Shown: in pieces, positions 1-8,610 of the stretch
How the letters are laid out: the number at the start of each line of letters is the position of its first letter
How positions within the stretch are numbered: position 1 is the stretch's first letter
Assembly (NCBI RefSeq): GCF_010093025.1
Contig: NZ_CP048114.1
Location: forward strand, 2,790,001 to 2,854,000
Direction: 5' to 3'
Source: Edaphobacter sp. 12200R-103
GTDB lineage: Bacteria > Acidobacteriota > Terriglobia > Terriglobales > Acidobacteriaceae
Length of the DNA stretch: 64,000 nucleotides
The notes under the pieces: model-generated
Databases searched by the model: none
Seen by the model: only the letters and a program-made list of their open reading frames with translations
Told to the model about the DNA's origin: nothing
Translations under genes and position numbers: made by a program

Positions 1-104
1 CTAAATCCTGCGTAAGGCAGGGCTAGTTCTCTCTCCACTCCCGCCTCATGCAGCTTGAAATCCTCGTATCCGTTCTCATACAACACCTTCGCACTCGCCC
101 TCAT
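1..104 (-). CDS. possible 5' end of a gene cut by the window edge
   Basis: Reading the minus strand from an ATG at 104 gives an open frame of 34 codons that runs off the window edge (begins MRASAKVLYENGYEDFKLHE). I do not recognise the product. There is no clear Shine-Dalgarno sequence in front of the ATG, and the frame is also open upstream of it, so the start is uncertain. It would be divergent from the GT87-like gene, with about 70 bp between them. This could be chance; the reading rests only on an open frame with acceptable composition. Confidence 0.25.
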   Translation of the reverse strand, partial: MRASAKVLYENGYEDFKLHEAGVERELALPYAGF

Positions 105-172
105 CCAAGATAGGGAGCAATTGGCCTCCCCGCCTTCTTGTCTACACCTATCGTGAGGAGTGATCTTTTTCC

Positions 173-1366
173 ATGCAGAATTTTGCATGCCTTCTCCGGC
201 CCAAGGTGGCTGCGATCTCTGCTATCGTTCTGGTCGTATTGGCTCTGGGTGTGGGGGTTCACATGCGCGGCAGCCTTCCCCGGGCGTGGAAGATGCTCCA
301 TATTCCCGCGAATACGCCCCTGTTCGCCGATACACGAGGCATTACCCACGCCATTGACTGTGTACGTCATGGTCAGGATCCCTACACCGTCAGCACCTTC
401 GATCCCTGGCATCGGCTCTACAATTACCCCCCGGTCTGGCTGATGGCCCGACACCTCGGGGTGACCTCGCGCTCCTCCGATCTGATCGGACTTCTCTTCG
501 CCATCGCAGCCATCAGCGCGTACATCTTTCTGCTGAATGCCCGGACATTTCTCACCCAGGCAATCGTATTCCTTGCCGTTGCCTCACGATGCGTTCTGCT
601 CTCGATTGAACGCGGCAATAGCGACCAGATTGTCTTTTTCCTTCTTGTCTTCGGGTTCTTCCTGGCCTGGCTTCTGAAGCCGCCGCTCCGCTCTCGTATC
701 GTCGGTGCGCTTATCGCCATTCTCACTGTCTTGAAGGTCTATCCCATCGCCGCCGCAACCGTATTTCTGCACCATCGGCGCGGATGGAGGCGCATACTGA
801 CTACCACCCTGGTAGCGGCGACGGCTCTGCTACTGACCAGTGGCAGCCGGCTCGCGCAGGTAATCGCCAATACGCCACGCAATCCGGATATCTCCTTTGG
901 CACCTTTCCGTTCTTTTATGCTCTCAGCCGCCACACAGTGCATGCCCTTGCGCCTCTTGTGCTGGACCACCGGCTCGCATCACCCATCGGTGCGTTTTTG
1001 CTCGGCGGGATAGGCATCCTTCTCGGAATGCGAGCTGGCGACAGAATCGACCGCTTCCTGCCCGCGCTCGATCTCACCCAGCCCCGCGGAGCCATCGCTA
1101 CTGCCTGCCTCTCTATCTTCTGCTTAGCCTTTATCGCAGGCGCCAGCTTCGACTATCGGCTCATCTACCTGACGGGAGCACTTGCGTGGCTGGTCGAAGA
1201 CCTCGACCATTCCGGAACGAAACGCTCTCTCGCCGCCACTCTACTGATCCTCGTTCTCCTCTGGAAGCCCTTCTGGCTTTCTTTTACAGGCGAACTGGTA
1301 GATGGAATGGTGTTTTTGATGAGCATGGCCTGGCTGGGCAATGCCCTCTTTTGCACGCAAAAGTAA
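173..1366 (+). CDS. GT87/DUF2029-like membrane glycosyltransferase
   Basis: A 397-residue polytopic inner-membrane protein with about nine to ten hydrophobic segments. The first is at residues 12-30, followed by a periplasmic-type loop with an acidic residue (FADTRGI), then alternating helices to the C-terminus. The pattern of an acidic first loop, a HGQDPY turn near residue 67 and ERGNSD near residue 147 is typical of DUF2029/GT87 proteins. That family includes polyprenyl-phosphate-mannose dependent mannosyltransferases, so a role in building an envelope glycan is likely, but donor and acceptor cannot be read from sequence. A GAGGAG motif lies 12 bp before the ATG. It stands alone, with no glycan gene beside it. 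Confidence 0.75.
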   Translation: MQNFACLLRPKVAAISAIVLVVLALGVGVHMRGSLPRAWKMLHIPANTPLFADTRGITHAIDCVRHGQDPYTVSTFDPWHRLYNYPPVWLMARHLGVTSRSSDLIGLLFAIAAISAYIFLLNARTFLTQAIVFLAVASRCVLLSIERGNSDQIVFFLLVFGFFLAWLLKPPLRSRIVGALIAILTVLKVYPIAAATVFLHHRRGWRRILTTTLVAATALLLTSGSRLAQVIANTPRNPDISFGTFPFFYALSRHTVHALAPLVLDHRLASPIGAFLLGGIGILLGMRAGDRIDRFLPALDLTQPRGAIATACLSIFCLAFIAGASFDYRLIYLTGALAWLVEDLDHSGTKRSLAATLLILVLLWKPFWLSFTGELVDGMVFLMSMAWLGNALFCTQK

Positions 1367-1468
1367 AGCCAGCAGCCCTCACGCCTGCCTGCACAATCGA
1401 CGCACCGAAATCGAAGATCTTCGGCGTCGCCGATCGTCGGCTCCTGAGTATCTCTACTGCAAAAACTA

Positions 1469-1834
1469 CTAAGACAGCTTCATTCGCAGTTCTCGCTCTG
1501 CCCTGTACCAGTCGTGCTCGTGAAAGCCATGCTGGCGTCCACGCTCTACAAAGTAAGCATAAGCAAGCTCTGTAATCTCGACACGGGTAGGCTCTCTGCG
1601 CCCTGCGACCGGAGCAGCCGTTTGCTGCGCGTGCTCAACCTGCCCGGGCTCTTGCCCGGCTGAATGCTGCTGAACCGGCTCCTGTGGAACCACCTTCGCA
1701 GCCTTCTTCGCCGGTGAAGACTTGGCGGAGGCCGCCTTCACCTTCTTTTCTCCCGCGACCACCTTGGAGGAAGCCGTTGTTGCGTTTTTCGCCGGAGCTT
1801 TGCGGGGTTTCTTCTTCTCGTCTTCGACACTCAT
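1469..1834 (-). CDS. DUF2934 protein with lysine/alanine-rich N-terminus
   Basis: A 121-residue protein in two parts. Residues 1-85 are low-complexity and rich in Lys, Ala, Ser and Pro, much like a histone H1 tail. The last 40 residues match the DUF2934 pattern: an RVEITELAYAYFVERGRQHG helix, then a W...AERELR stretch. DUF2934 proteins are common in acidobacteria and some proteobacteria and have no established function. The basic tail suggests nucleic-acid contact, which is inference. The gene is isolated and convergent with the GT87-like gene. Confidence 0.8.
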   Translation of the reverse strand: MSVEDEKKKPRKAPAKNATTASSKVVAGEKKVKAASAKSSPAKKAAKVVPQEPVQQHSAGQEPGQVEHAQQTAAPVAGRREPTRVEITELAYAYFVERGRQHGFHEHDWYRAERELRMKLS

Positions 1835-1931
1835 TGCAAATTCTCCTCACCTGGGGAAATCTTCGCCACACCGTGCCGGGCTGCTTCTAGTCTAGAGGAG
1901 GATCGTTTCAATCGTGTCTCTCTCGATCCGC

Positions 1932-2222
1932 TTATCGATCGAAATCGACAGGATGACGCTCTATCCACCAGCACGGCCTCGCTCCTGCCTGCGGAACGCC
2001 TTCCGGCAACAAAGAGCGGGTGCAGCGAACTTCCTCTGTACCGTCGGCATAATACTCCTCCTTATTTCCCTTCAGCGGAGCCACAACGAAGCGATTGATC
2101 GATATGGTTTTGTATCCTCCGCCCCCAAGGGCCCGACCCTGCCATATCAGCCAGTCCGACGCCCACAGGACGGCCGCTGCAACCAGCACCCACATCAATG
2201 CGCGAGCCAGGATCCGTATCAT
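1932..2222 (-). CDS. small one-pass membrane protein of unknown function
   Basis: A 96-residue protein with one N-terminal hydrophobic helix (residues 4-27, ending in WLIW), followed by a polar tail. The tail has two cysteines (VRCTRSLLPEG and ARPCWW) that could form a disulfide if the tail is periplasmic. A GGAAATGAGGG stretch precedes the ATG. I do not recognise the family; the composition and the CTRSLLP / ARPCWWIERHP segments look conserved rather than random. It stands alone between DUF2934 and a divergent lipoprotein gene. Confidence 0.6.
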   Translation of the reverse strand: MIRILARALMWVLVAAAVLWASDWLIWQGRALGGGGYKTISINRFVVAPLKGNKEEYYADGTEEVRCTRSLLPEGVPQAGARPCWWIERHPVDFDR

Positions 2223-2344
2223 CCCTCATTTCCTTCCACCGTTCAGGTTGTGGCTTAGCAGCAGTCAGTTCCAGCCACACCAGATACTCCCATGAGATAC
2301 ATCCAGACCGCCGTCTGTACGGAACTTAGCCCTCTGCAAAAATT

Positions 2345-2388
2345 GCCATCCCGACCGGAGCGAAGCACAGTGGAGGAATCTGCGGTTC
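2345..2388. repeat. degenerate copy of the dispersed CATCCTGAG...GGATC element
   Basis: The stretch begins GCCATCCCGACCGGAGCG and ends GGAATCTGCGGTTC. It is a diverged relative of the intergenic element seen more cleanly at 17998-18042. It lies in the 256 bp intergenic space upstream of the lipoprotein gene, where I see nothing else. Confidence 0.5.
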
Positions 2389-2478
2389 GCCCGCTCGCCA
2401 CAGGTACCGAAGCCTTTCTTCCTCAAAATAAATGATTGCAGCCTTGACAAACCAAAACTGCTGGAATTTCCTAGCTCC

Positions 2479-3396
2479 ATGCGCGAATGTCGATCTTCAA
2501 CGGGCCTTCTGCTGGCATGCCTGCTGTCGCTGACCGGATGCTCGCTGTCGCCGCTTGCCCGCAACACTGCACAGTTCTCGACGGCAACCAGTGCCGTCGT
2601 CGAAAACACGCGAAACGCCTATCGGGCGGCCGTCCGCCTCGACGAAGACGCCCAATACTCGATGCTGGTCGCGCGCTTTGACACCGACCACCCGATGGAT
2701 CCGCACTCCATTCGTCCCCTCATCGACGAAAAGGGACTTCAGGCGCGCACTGAGGTGCTCGACGGATTGCGCGTCTACGCCCAGACCATCGCCGATCTCT
2801 CCAGCGGAGTCTCCTCTCCCAAGCTGAACGATGCCGCTGCCGCGTGCGGGGCCAACCTGAAGTCTCTGGGTGACGCGCTCTCCAGTGCCACGCCCATCGG
2901 AATCAAGATCGGCGACACCGAGGCCAATGCTGCCAGCACGGCACTCAAGGCCCTTGGTGATCTGCTGGTCAACCGCGAGGTCAAGGGATCTGTCCCAAGG
3001 ATCATCCGCAACATGGATCCCAACGTCGACGCGCTCACCAAGCTCCTCTCAAACGATATCGACGTGCTCCGCGATCAGGCGGGCCGCGATTACGAACAGA
3101 TACTCGCCCAGCAGGATCAGTTCATCCGACACGCCGGCTCTTCGCTCTCTCCGGTGGAACACCGCACGGAGATTCAGCGCCTCCCGCGCATCCTCGCCGA
3201 TAAAAGTGCGACCGAGGATATGCTCGCCGATCTGCAGGCCTCGCTCAAGAAGCTTGCAGTCACGCACCATGCGCTGGCTGCTGCGGCCACCAGCAAAAAT
3301 GACGCATCTCTTCAGGCACGCATAGCCGATCTCCGCGCCTCCGCAGAGGGTCTGGCAGACTTTTACGAATCTTTATCCAGCACAAACACGAAATAG
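2479..3396 (+). CDS. helical lipoprotein of unknown function
   Basis: A 305-residue lipoprotein: the N-terminal hydrophobic stretch ends in a lipobox with the acylated Cys at residue 21 (LSLTGC), followed by Ser, which in Gram-negatives favours outer-membrane sorting. The rest is almost entirely predicted helix with heptad-like spacing and no recognisable enzymatic motif. Ten base pairs separate its stop from the next gene (3407), so the two are probably one transcript and may act together. No strong Shine-Dalgarno sequence is visible before the ATG. I do not recognise the family. Confidence 0.7.
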   Translation: MRECRSSTGLLLACLLSLTGCSLSPLARNTAQFSTATSAVVENTRNAYRAAVRLDEDAQYSMLVARFDTDHPMDPHSIRPLIDEKGLQARTEVLDGLRVYAQTIADLSSGVSSPKLNDAAAACGANLKSLGDALSSATPIGIKIGDTEANAASTALKALGDLLVNREVKGSVPRIIRNMDPNVDALTKLLSNDIDVLRDQAGRDYEQILAQQDQFIRHAGSSLSPVEHRTEIQRLPRILADKSATEDMLADLQASLKKLAVTHHALAAAATSKNDASLQARIADLRASAEGLADFYESLSSTNTK

Positions 3397-3406
3397 AGGA
3401 TCAGGC

Positions 3407-3862
3407 ATGTCTCCTTCAAAGTCTTCCCCAAAGATCCCTCCCAAACCGGTTGCAGCTATGGCACCAGATGCCAGCCTCTCTGAGGGCACCTCCACCGCGA
3501 CGCCCTCGGCACCCACGGCAGCACCGGCCCCGGCGTTGACGAATCCCGACACTATCCAGACCTACCAGACGCTGTACGACGTATTGGGCCGGGCCTACTG
3601 GGAAGCCTCCGACATCACCGCCAAGGACACCATTCAGGGCGCTCGCGATGCCATCTACGAGATTCTGACCGACCTGAACAGGGCAAAGCTCGATGCCAAT
3701 ACCGCACTCTTCCTCTCCCTCAAGTCAAAGATTCGCGACAGCAACAAAGCTCTTGAAGAGGTAAAGGACAGGATCAACACCATCACCAAAAACATCTCGA
3801 CGGCTTCCAGCGTCATCGCGGCCATCGCCAAAGTGGTAAGCATCGCACCCACGCTACTTTAG
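3407..3862 (+). CDS. helical protein with hydrophobic C-terminus, partner of the lipoprotein
   Basis: A 151-residue protein. Residues 1-48 are Pro/Ala/Ser/Thr-rich and probably disordered. Residues 50-130 form long amphipathic helices (for example ALEEVKDRINTITKN), and the last 22 residues are hydrophobic (VIAAIAKVVSIAPTLL). There is no signal peptide or catalytic motif. It follows the lipoprotein gene by 10 bp, preceded by GAGGATCAGGC. Function unknown; the pairing suggests a shared complex, and the amphipathic plus hydrophobic layout would suit membrane interaction. That is inference only. Confidence 0.65.
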   Translation: MSPSKSSPKIPPKPVAAMAPDASLSEGTSTATPSAPTAAPAPALTNPDTIQTYQTLYDVLGRAYWEASDITAKDTIQGARDAIYEILTDLNRAKLDANTALFLSLKSKIRDSNKALEEVKDRINTITKNISTASSVIAAIAKVVSIAPTLL

Positions 3863-3968
3863 AGGGCCGCCCACCTCTATTCCGACTATCCGCATGCGTG
3901 TCTGGAATCGCGTCCAGGATCGTGCCCGTCCTCTCCCTATAATGAAGAGCGGAAAGGGAATCTGCCGA

Positions 3969-4610
3969 ATGGGGCTTTTCAAAAAGAAGATCAAGCAGGA
4001 GCACAAAGTCATGATGCAGGCCGAAAAGGCCGCAGGCGCTCTCCTGCCCGAGTATCACAGGCCTACGCCAGAGTGCCCGCACCCGGAGCGCTGGCGCATG
4101 TACGATTCCATGACCGCCGAAGCCGAGGTGCTCGAGTTTCTCTATACCCTGGTCACCACTATCAAACCCGAGCTGGTCGTGGAGACCGGCTCCTTCCTGG
4201 GAGTCTCTACTCTCTGGATCGCAAAGGCCCTGAGAGCCAACGGTTTTGGCAGAATCATCTCCTGCGAGTTCGATCCCGTAGTCTTCGCCAAAGCGAAAGA
4301 GAAGATTGCGGCGTCCGACCTTGCGGAATGGATCGAGCTGCGCAACGAATCCTCGCTCGAGATGAAGGTCGAAGGCACGATCGACCTCTTCTTCTCAGAC
4401 TCGGACCTTCCCATCCGCGAAGCCGAGGTCAAGCGTTTTCTCCCTCAGATCCGTCCGACGGGCGTTATCCTGATGCACGACGCCAGCTCTCATCTCAAGC
4501 TCGTCCGCCAAGCTGCGGTGAGAATGGAATCCGAAGGGCTACTTTCCTGCATCTTACTTCCTACGCCGCGAGGACTCGTCCTCGCGCAAAGAAGAGAGGG
4601 ACGCTTTTAG
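3969..4610 (+). CDS. class I SAM-dependent methyltransferase (Methyltransf_24 type)
   Basis: A 213-residue Rossmann methyltransferase. Motif I is VVETGSFLGVSTLWIAKAL, followed by an acidic strand end (ISCEFDP) and a LFFSDSDLP motif. The C-terminal LMHDAS matches the O-methyltransferase/Methyltransf_24 class. The substrate is not evident. I chose the ATG at 3969 because GGAAAGGGA precedes it; upstream in-frame ATGs at 3894 and 3942 lack a Shine-Dalgarno sequence and add residues of unlikely composition. It sits between the helical protein and the BON gene with short gaps and may be cotranscribed with either. Confidence 0.8.
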   Translation: MGLFKKKIKQEHKVMMQAEKAAGALLPEYHRPTPECPHPERWRMYDSMTAEAEVLEFLYTLVTTIKPELVVETGSFLGVSTLWIAKALRANGFGRIISCEFDPVVFAKAKEKIAASDLAEWIELRNESSLEMKVEGTIDLFFSDSDLPIREAEVKRFLPQIRPTGVILMHDASSHLKLVRQAAVRMESEGLLSCILLPTPRGLVLAQRREGRF

Positions 4611-4678
4611 AATCACCTCCAGTACTATCTCGGGCTCCTCTTTACAGAAATTGATTCTGACTTCGAAAAGGAGATTTT

Positions 4679-5347
4679 ATGGTGCGACGTGCTGTACCCT
4701 GCCTTGCAGCTGCGATTCTCTTCACTACCCTTTCTGCTCCTACCCCTTCCCTTGCCCAGCAGGTGCAACAGGGCGCACACCTGTCGCAGGAAGATGGCAT
4801 GCGCATTGTGGGCGAGGTTCGAAAGGCGCTTCTCGGTCTCTCCAACTATGGAGTCTTCGACTGGATCACCTTCGGCTTCCGCGGAACCACGCTTGTCCTC
4901 AATGGTTACGCCTCACGTCCTACCCTCAAGGACGACGCCGCCAGAGCTGTAAAAAACATCAAGGGACTCAGCGGTGTCGACAATGAGATCAAGGTGCTTC
5001 CTCTTTCCCCGAACGACGATCGCATTCGTGCAGCGGTTTATAACCGGATTTACACGCAGGCTTCTCTGCGCAAGTACAACGCCAACCAGGGATCACTGGC
5101 CCAGGCGCTGGGACCGGGCGGCCGCAGCTTTGCCATGATGTCCGGAGGAATCACAAACAATCCTCCCATCGGCTACCACGCCATCCACATCATCGTGAAC
5201 AACGGTCACGTAACCCTGTACGGCGCGGTGCTGAACCAGAGCGACTCCTCGATCGCGCTGATGCAGGCCAACTCCGCGCCCGGTGCCTTCAGCGTCGACA
5301 ACCAACTCGTGGTGCAGGGCGCCAACCCCGGCCAGGAACCGAAGTAA
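4679..5347 (+). CDS. exported protein with two BON domains
   Basis: A 222-residue protein with a signal peptide (residues 1-26, cleavage after SLAQ or nearby). Residues 35-105 form a clear BON domain (GTTLVLNGYASRPTLKDDA, then GVDNEIKVLP). Residues 108-215 look like a second BON fold (HVTLYGAVLNQSD, then VDNQLVV) split by a Gly/Ser-rich insert. BON domains bind phospholipid or envelope partners, as in OsmY and secretins, so a periplasmic envelope-stress role is likely. AAGGAGATTTT before the ATG is a strong ribosome binding site. It is convergent with the ADOP permease; only 9 bp separate the two stops. Confidence 0.85.
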   Translation: MVRRAVPCLAAAILFTTLSAPTPSLAQQVQQGAHLSQEDGMRIVGEVRKALLGLSNYGVFDWITFGFRGTTLVLNGYASRPTLKDDAARAVKNIKGLSGVDNEIKVLPLSPNDDRIRAAVYNRIYTQASLRKYNANQGSLAQALGPGGRSFAMMSGGITNNPPIGYHAIHIIVNNGHVTLYGAVLNQSDSSIALMQANSAPGAFSVDNQLVVQGANPGQEPK

Positions 5348-5356
5348 ACCGCTGGC

Positions 5357-8020
5357 TCACTCTGTGCGCAGTGCCTGCATCGGATCGACGCTCGATGCTC
5401 TCCATGCAGGCGCCGCACAGGCAGCGGCTGCCACAACCACAAGGGTCCCGATCATTCCTGTCAGCACCAACGGATCGAGCGGCCTGGTCCCATACAGCAG
5501 GGACTGGATGACATATCCTGTCCCTGCGCCTCCGCAGAGCCCAATCAGAATTCCCACCAACACAGGACGCAGTCCATCGAGCAGCACCAGCCCCAACACC
5601 TGAGCCCTCTGGGCTCCCAGCGCGATCCTGATTCCAATCTCCATCACCCTCTGCGCGACCAGATACGACAGAACCCCGTAGAGCCCTACACCTGCCAGGA
5701 CAAGTGACAGCGCCGCAAAGATCAGCACCAGTGACGCAGAAAAGCTTTCGTTGACGATCGATTCCCCCACGATTTGAGGGATGGTAAGCACATCCACCAC
5801 CGGCAGCTGCGGATCGAGCGCAGCGATCTCCTTCTGAATGGCAATGGCATAGCTCGACGGATCGCCCACAGTCCGCACCACGAGGGTGAGCATCTGGCCA
5901 GGGTCAGCTGCAGAAACAGGAAAGTAAGTCGTAGCCTTCGTCGGCTCGCCCACATGGTAGAGCGTATCGCCGACAACTCCAACGATCTCATAGGTTCGCT
6001 TCTTATTGGTGATGTCCGTTCCCATCACAATGGTGCGTCCGAGCACATTCTCGCCGGGATAATAACGCTTTACCAAAGCCTCTGAGACGATGATCTTCTT
6101 CGACTGATCCAGAAGATCATGCTCGGTGAAAAATCTCCCCGACTTCAGCGGAATCCCGAGCGTTGCAAAATAGGTCGGGTCTGCGAATCTCGTCATTGCA
6201 TCCGGCTGTTTGTTGTCTTCGTAGTGCGGCCGCTCGGGAATAATGAACACCTGGTCTCCCCACCAGCCTGATCCCGGTACGCCCCCACCCAGACCGGCAG
6301 ATTCCACTCCCGGAATACGTTTCACTCGTTCCAGCAGCGACCGGCCGAAGGCAATGTTCTGCTCCGGTTTGCTGTACTGTTGTTTCGGCAGGCTGTATCC
6401 CATCGTCAGCACGTGATCGCCTGCAATACCAAGATCCGTGGTCCTTAGTTGCACAAAGCTCTTCAATAAAAGTCCCGCAGCAATCAGCAGCACGACTGTC
6501 AAAGCAATTTCAACGCTGAGCAGCATCTTGCGCAGCCGCGCCCGCGAGACACTCGCACCCGCTGCTCGTGACGAATCCTTCAAGGCGCCAAGAATTCCTT
6601 TTTGCGTCGCGGATAAAGCCGGCAACAGTCCCGCAAGAAATGCGGCCACGCATACTACTCCAAAGGTGAAAAGCACGATGATTCCATCCAGACGGATAGA
6701 GTCCACCCTCGGCAATCCATGCCAGTGCACCTTGAGCCATGCCGTTCCCGCCACCGCCAGCAACAAGCCCAATCCGCCGCCGCACGCGCACAGAATGGTC
6801 GTCTCCGTCATCTGCTCACGCAGCAGCACTCCCCGCCGGGCGCCCAGGGCGCCGCGGATCGCCATCTCCTTCTGACGCGCTGCGCTGCGGGCGACAAGCA
6901 GATTCGAAACATTCAGACATCCGATCAGCAACATGCAAATCACGGCCGCCATCATCATCAGCAGTGGTGTCTTCACGCCGCTTACAACGTCATCGATCAT
7001 CGGACGCGACATAGCATCCTCAGCGACCGGACTGCCGAGATACTGCAGATGCATCCTGTACTGCAGCGCGCTTACCTCCTGCGTAGCCGTTTTCAGACTC
7101 ACACCGGGCTTCATCCGTGCAATCACGTATGGATAGTGATTGTCGTGCTCATGCAACCGCTCGGTTGTCGTTCCGTCAGAGTAGGGAACCCATAACTGTG
7201 TTCCCGCGCCTGGATAGACAAACCACTTCGGCAACACCCCTATAATCGTGTACGGCCTGGAGTTCAGCCGAACGGCTTTCCCCACAATCGACGGATCCCC
7301 CCCAAAGCGACGCTGGAAGAAACTCCACGTCAGCACGGCTACGTGGTCGGCGTCGACTCTGTCCTCGTCCTCACGGAACGTTCGTCCCAGTGCTGGCTGA
7401 ACCCCGAGCAACGGAAAGAGATTCCAGGTCCCATGCTGTGCTTTCACGACCTCCGGCAGCTCTCCATGATCTCCACTTACGTTGAAGTTGGCGTTGTAGT
7501 ACGACGCCATATCTTCAAATCCGTGCGTGCTGTTACGCCACTCGTAGAAGTCCCCGGGAGAAACCGGATTATATGGATTTCCACCAGTGTTGGAGCGCCA
7601 GTGTTCGTAGACCATCACCAGGTTATCCGGGTCATGAAAGGGCAACGGCTCCAGCAGAACAGCGCGAACGACAGTAAAGAGCGCAGTTGTCGCCCCGATG
7701 CACAGGGCCATTACGATAATCGTGGTAGCAGTAAAACCGGGCGATCGCCGCAGACCACGCGCAGCGTACTTCACATCGCGTTTGAGAGTGTCCAGCCAAC
7801 CCCAGCTCCAACCGCTTCGCGCTTCCTCTCGCAGCACCGCAGGGTTTCCAAAGTGCAGCCTCGCCGATCTGTGAGCTTCCTCCGGGGTCGCTCCCATCCG
7901 TATGCGCTCGGCCTCCTCCTGCTCCAGGTGGAAACGCATCTCCTCTTCCACGCGGGCCATCTCACTCCCGCGGCAAAACAGTGTCGCCATCGACTTTCTT
8001 GCTCGGTCCAGCCAGCGCAT
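5357..8020 (-). CDS. acidobacterial duplicated orphan permease (ADOP), MacB/FtsX-like
   Basis: An 887-residue permease with the ADOP layout. An N-terminal cytoplasmic helical region (residues 1-75, including EEMRFHLEQEEAERIRMG) precedes a first MacB_PCD-FtsX unit (helix at about 100, RSPGFTATTIIVMALCIGAT; periplasmic domain; three helices at about 340-450). A second periplasmic domain and FtsX unit fill residues 510-887. Such proteins resemble the membrane subunit of MacB-type mechanotransmission ABC systems but have no ATPase gene beside them, hence orphan. Substrate unknown. The PadR gene lies 20 bp upstream on the same strand, the usual acidobacterial pairing, and probably controls it. Length and both halves look intact. 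Confidence 0.92.
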   Translation of the reverse strand: MRWLDRARKSMATLFCRGSEMARVEEEMRFHLEQEEAERIRMGATPEEAHRSARLHFGNPAVLREEARSGWSWGWLDTLKRDVKYAARGLRRSPGFTATTIIVMALCIGATTALFTVVRAVLLEPLPFHDPDNLVMVYEHWRSNTGGNPYNPVSPGDFYEWRNSTHGFEDMASYYNANFNVSGDHGELPEVVKAQHGTWNLFPLLGVQPALGRTFREDEDRVDADHVAVLTWSFFQRRFGGDPSIVGKAVRLNSRPYTIIGVLPKWFVYPGAGTQLWVPYSDGTTTERLHEHDNHYPYVIARMKPGVSLKTATQEVSALQYRMHLQYLGSPVAEDAMSRPMIDDVVSGVKTPLLMMMAAVICMLLIGCLNVSNLLVARSAARQKEMAIRGALGARRGVLLREQMTETTILCACGGGLGLLLAVAGTAWLKVHWHGLPRVDSIRLDGIIVLFTFGVVCVAAFLAGLLPALSATQKGILGALKDSSRAAGASVSRARLRKMLLSVEIALTVVLLIAAGLLLKSFVQLRTTDLGIAGDHVLTMGYSLPKQQYSKPEQNIAFGRSLLERVKRIPGVESAGLGGGVPGSGWWGDQVFIIPERPHYEDNKQPDAMTRFADPTYFATLGIPLKSGRFFTEHDLLDQSKKIIVSEALVKRYYPGENVLGRTIVMGTDITNKKRTYEIVGVVGDTLYHVGEPTKATTYFPVSAADPGQMLTLVVRTVGDPSSYAIAIQKEIAALDPQLPVVDVLTIPQIVGESIVNESFSASLVLIFAALSLVLAGVGLYGVLSYLVAQRVMEIGIRIALGAQRAQVLGLVLLDGLRPVLVGILIGLCGGAGTGYVIQSLLYGTRPLDPLVLTGMIGTLVVVAAAACAAPAWRASSVDPMQALRTE

Positions 8021-8040
8021 ACTGCCTCCCTTTGGGAAAC

Positions 8041-8367
8041 TCAGCTCTCAACGACCAGATCGATCGCCGCGGATAGCCTCGACCACATCTCGCGTTCTTT
8101 CTCCAACTGCGTGCGGCCGGCCGGAGTCAGCGAATAAAAGCGAGCCTGGCGTCCTGTCTCTGTCTCCGCCCACTTCGACCGTATCCAGCCCTGCTGCTCC
8201 AACCGCTGCAGCGCCGGATACAAAGAGCCTTGCTGCACCTGCAGCACATCATTGGAGATCTGCTGAATTCTCTTGCCGATCGCCCAGCCGTGCTTCGGCT
8301 CCAGCAACAGCGTCTTGAGGATCAGCATCCCCAGCGTTCCCTGCACGAGATCATTTGGTCTTCCCAT
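8041..8367 (-). CDS. PadR-family transcriptional regulator of the ADOP operon
   Basis: A 108-residue PadR regulator. It has a winged helix with the family signatures LVQGTLGMLILKTL, HGWAIGKRIQ, QQGSLYPALQRLEQQGWI and RARFYSLTPAGR-like residues, then a short C-terminal dimerisation helix. It precedes the ADOP permease by 20 bp and is its likely repressor. A perfect inverted repeat lies 9 bp upstream of its start (8377-8399), fitting negative autoregulation. The inducer is unknown; ADOP/PadR pairs are widespread in acidobacteria and may respond to membrane-active compounds, which is inference. Confidence 0.93.
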   Translation of the reverse strand: MGRPNDLVQGTLGMLILKTLLLEPKHGWAIGKRIQQISNDVLQVQQGSLYPALQRLEQQGWIRSKWAETETGRQARFYSLTPAGRTQLEKEREMWSRLSAAIDLVVES

Positions 8368-8376
8368 ACTATGGGT

Positions 8377-8399
8377 ATCTACAATACAGAGTTGTAGAT
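8377..8399. promoter_or_regulatory. candidate PadR operator
   Basis: ATCTACAA at 8377-8384 and its exact reverse complement TTGTAGAT at 8392-8399, with a 7 bp spacer, lie 9 bp upstream of the padR start codon. PadR proteins bind such two-fold symmetric sites overlapping their own promoters, so this is the probable operator for the padR-ADOP operon. Confidence 0.65.
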
Positions 8400-8488
8400 T
8401 GTCTAGGCATCAGTACGAGAACCAGCCCCGCGCAGTTCCAATTAAATTTCAGGAATTCATTTTTTTAGATCAGCCAATAAGGAGTCGC

Positions 8489-8558
8489 CATTCTGAGGCG
8501 AACGGGGTCCCTGGCGAGCTTGCTCGCTGGGGCAGGAAGCCGAAGAATCCCCGTATTT
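8489..8558. repeat. dispersed repeat, copy 1 of a 70 bp type
   Basis: This 70 bp stretch starts CATTCTGAGGCGAACGGGG and ends near CGTATTT. It matches 20532-20601 with about three mismatches, in the same orientation. It contains the small palindrome GCGAGCTTGCTCGC. It lies in the 243 bp gap between LytTR and padR and belongs to the family of short elements at intergenic sites across the window. Confidence 0.8.
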
Positions 8559-8610
8559 CGCTCAAACGCCCGAAACTATAGAGGGAAGAAATCAATCCGT
8601 CCAAGCATAT

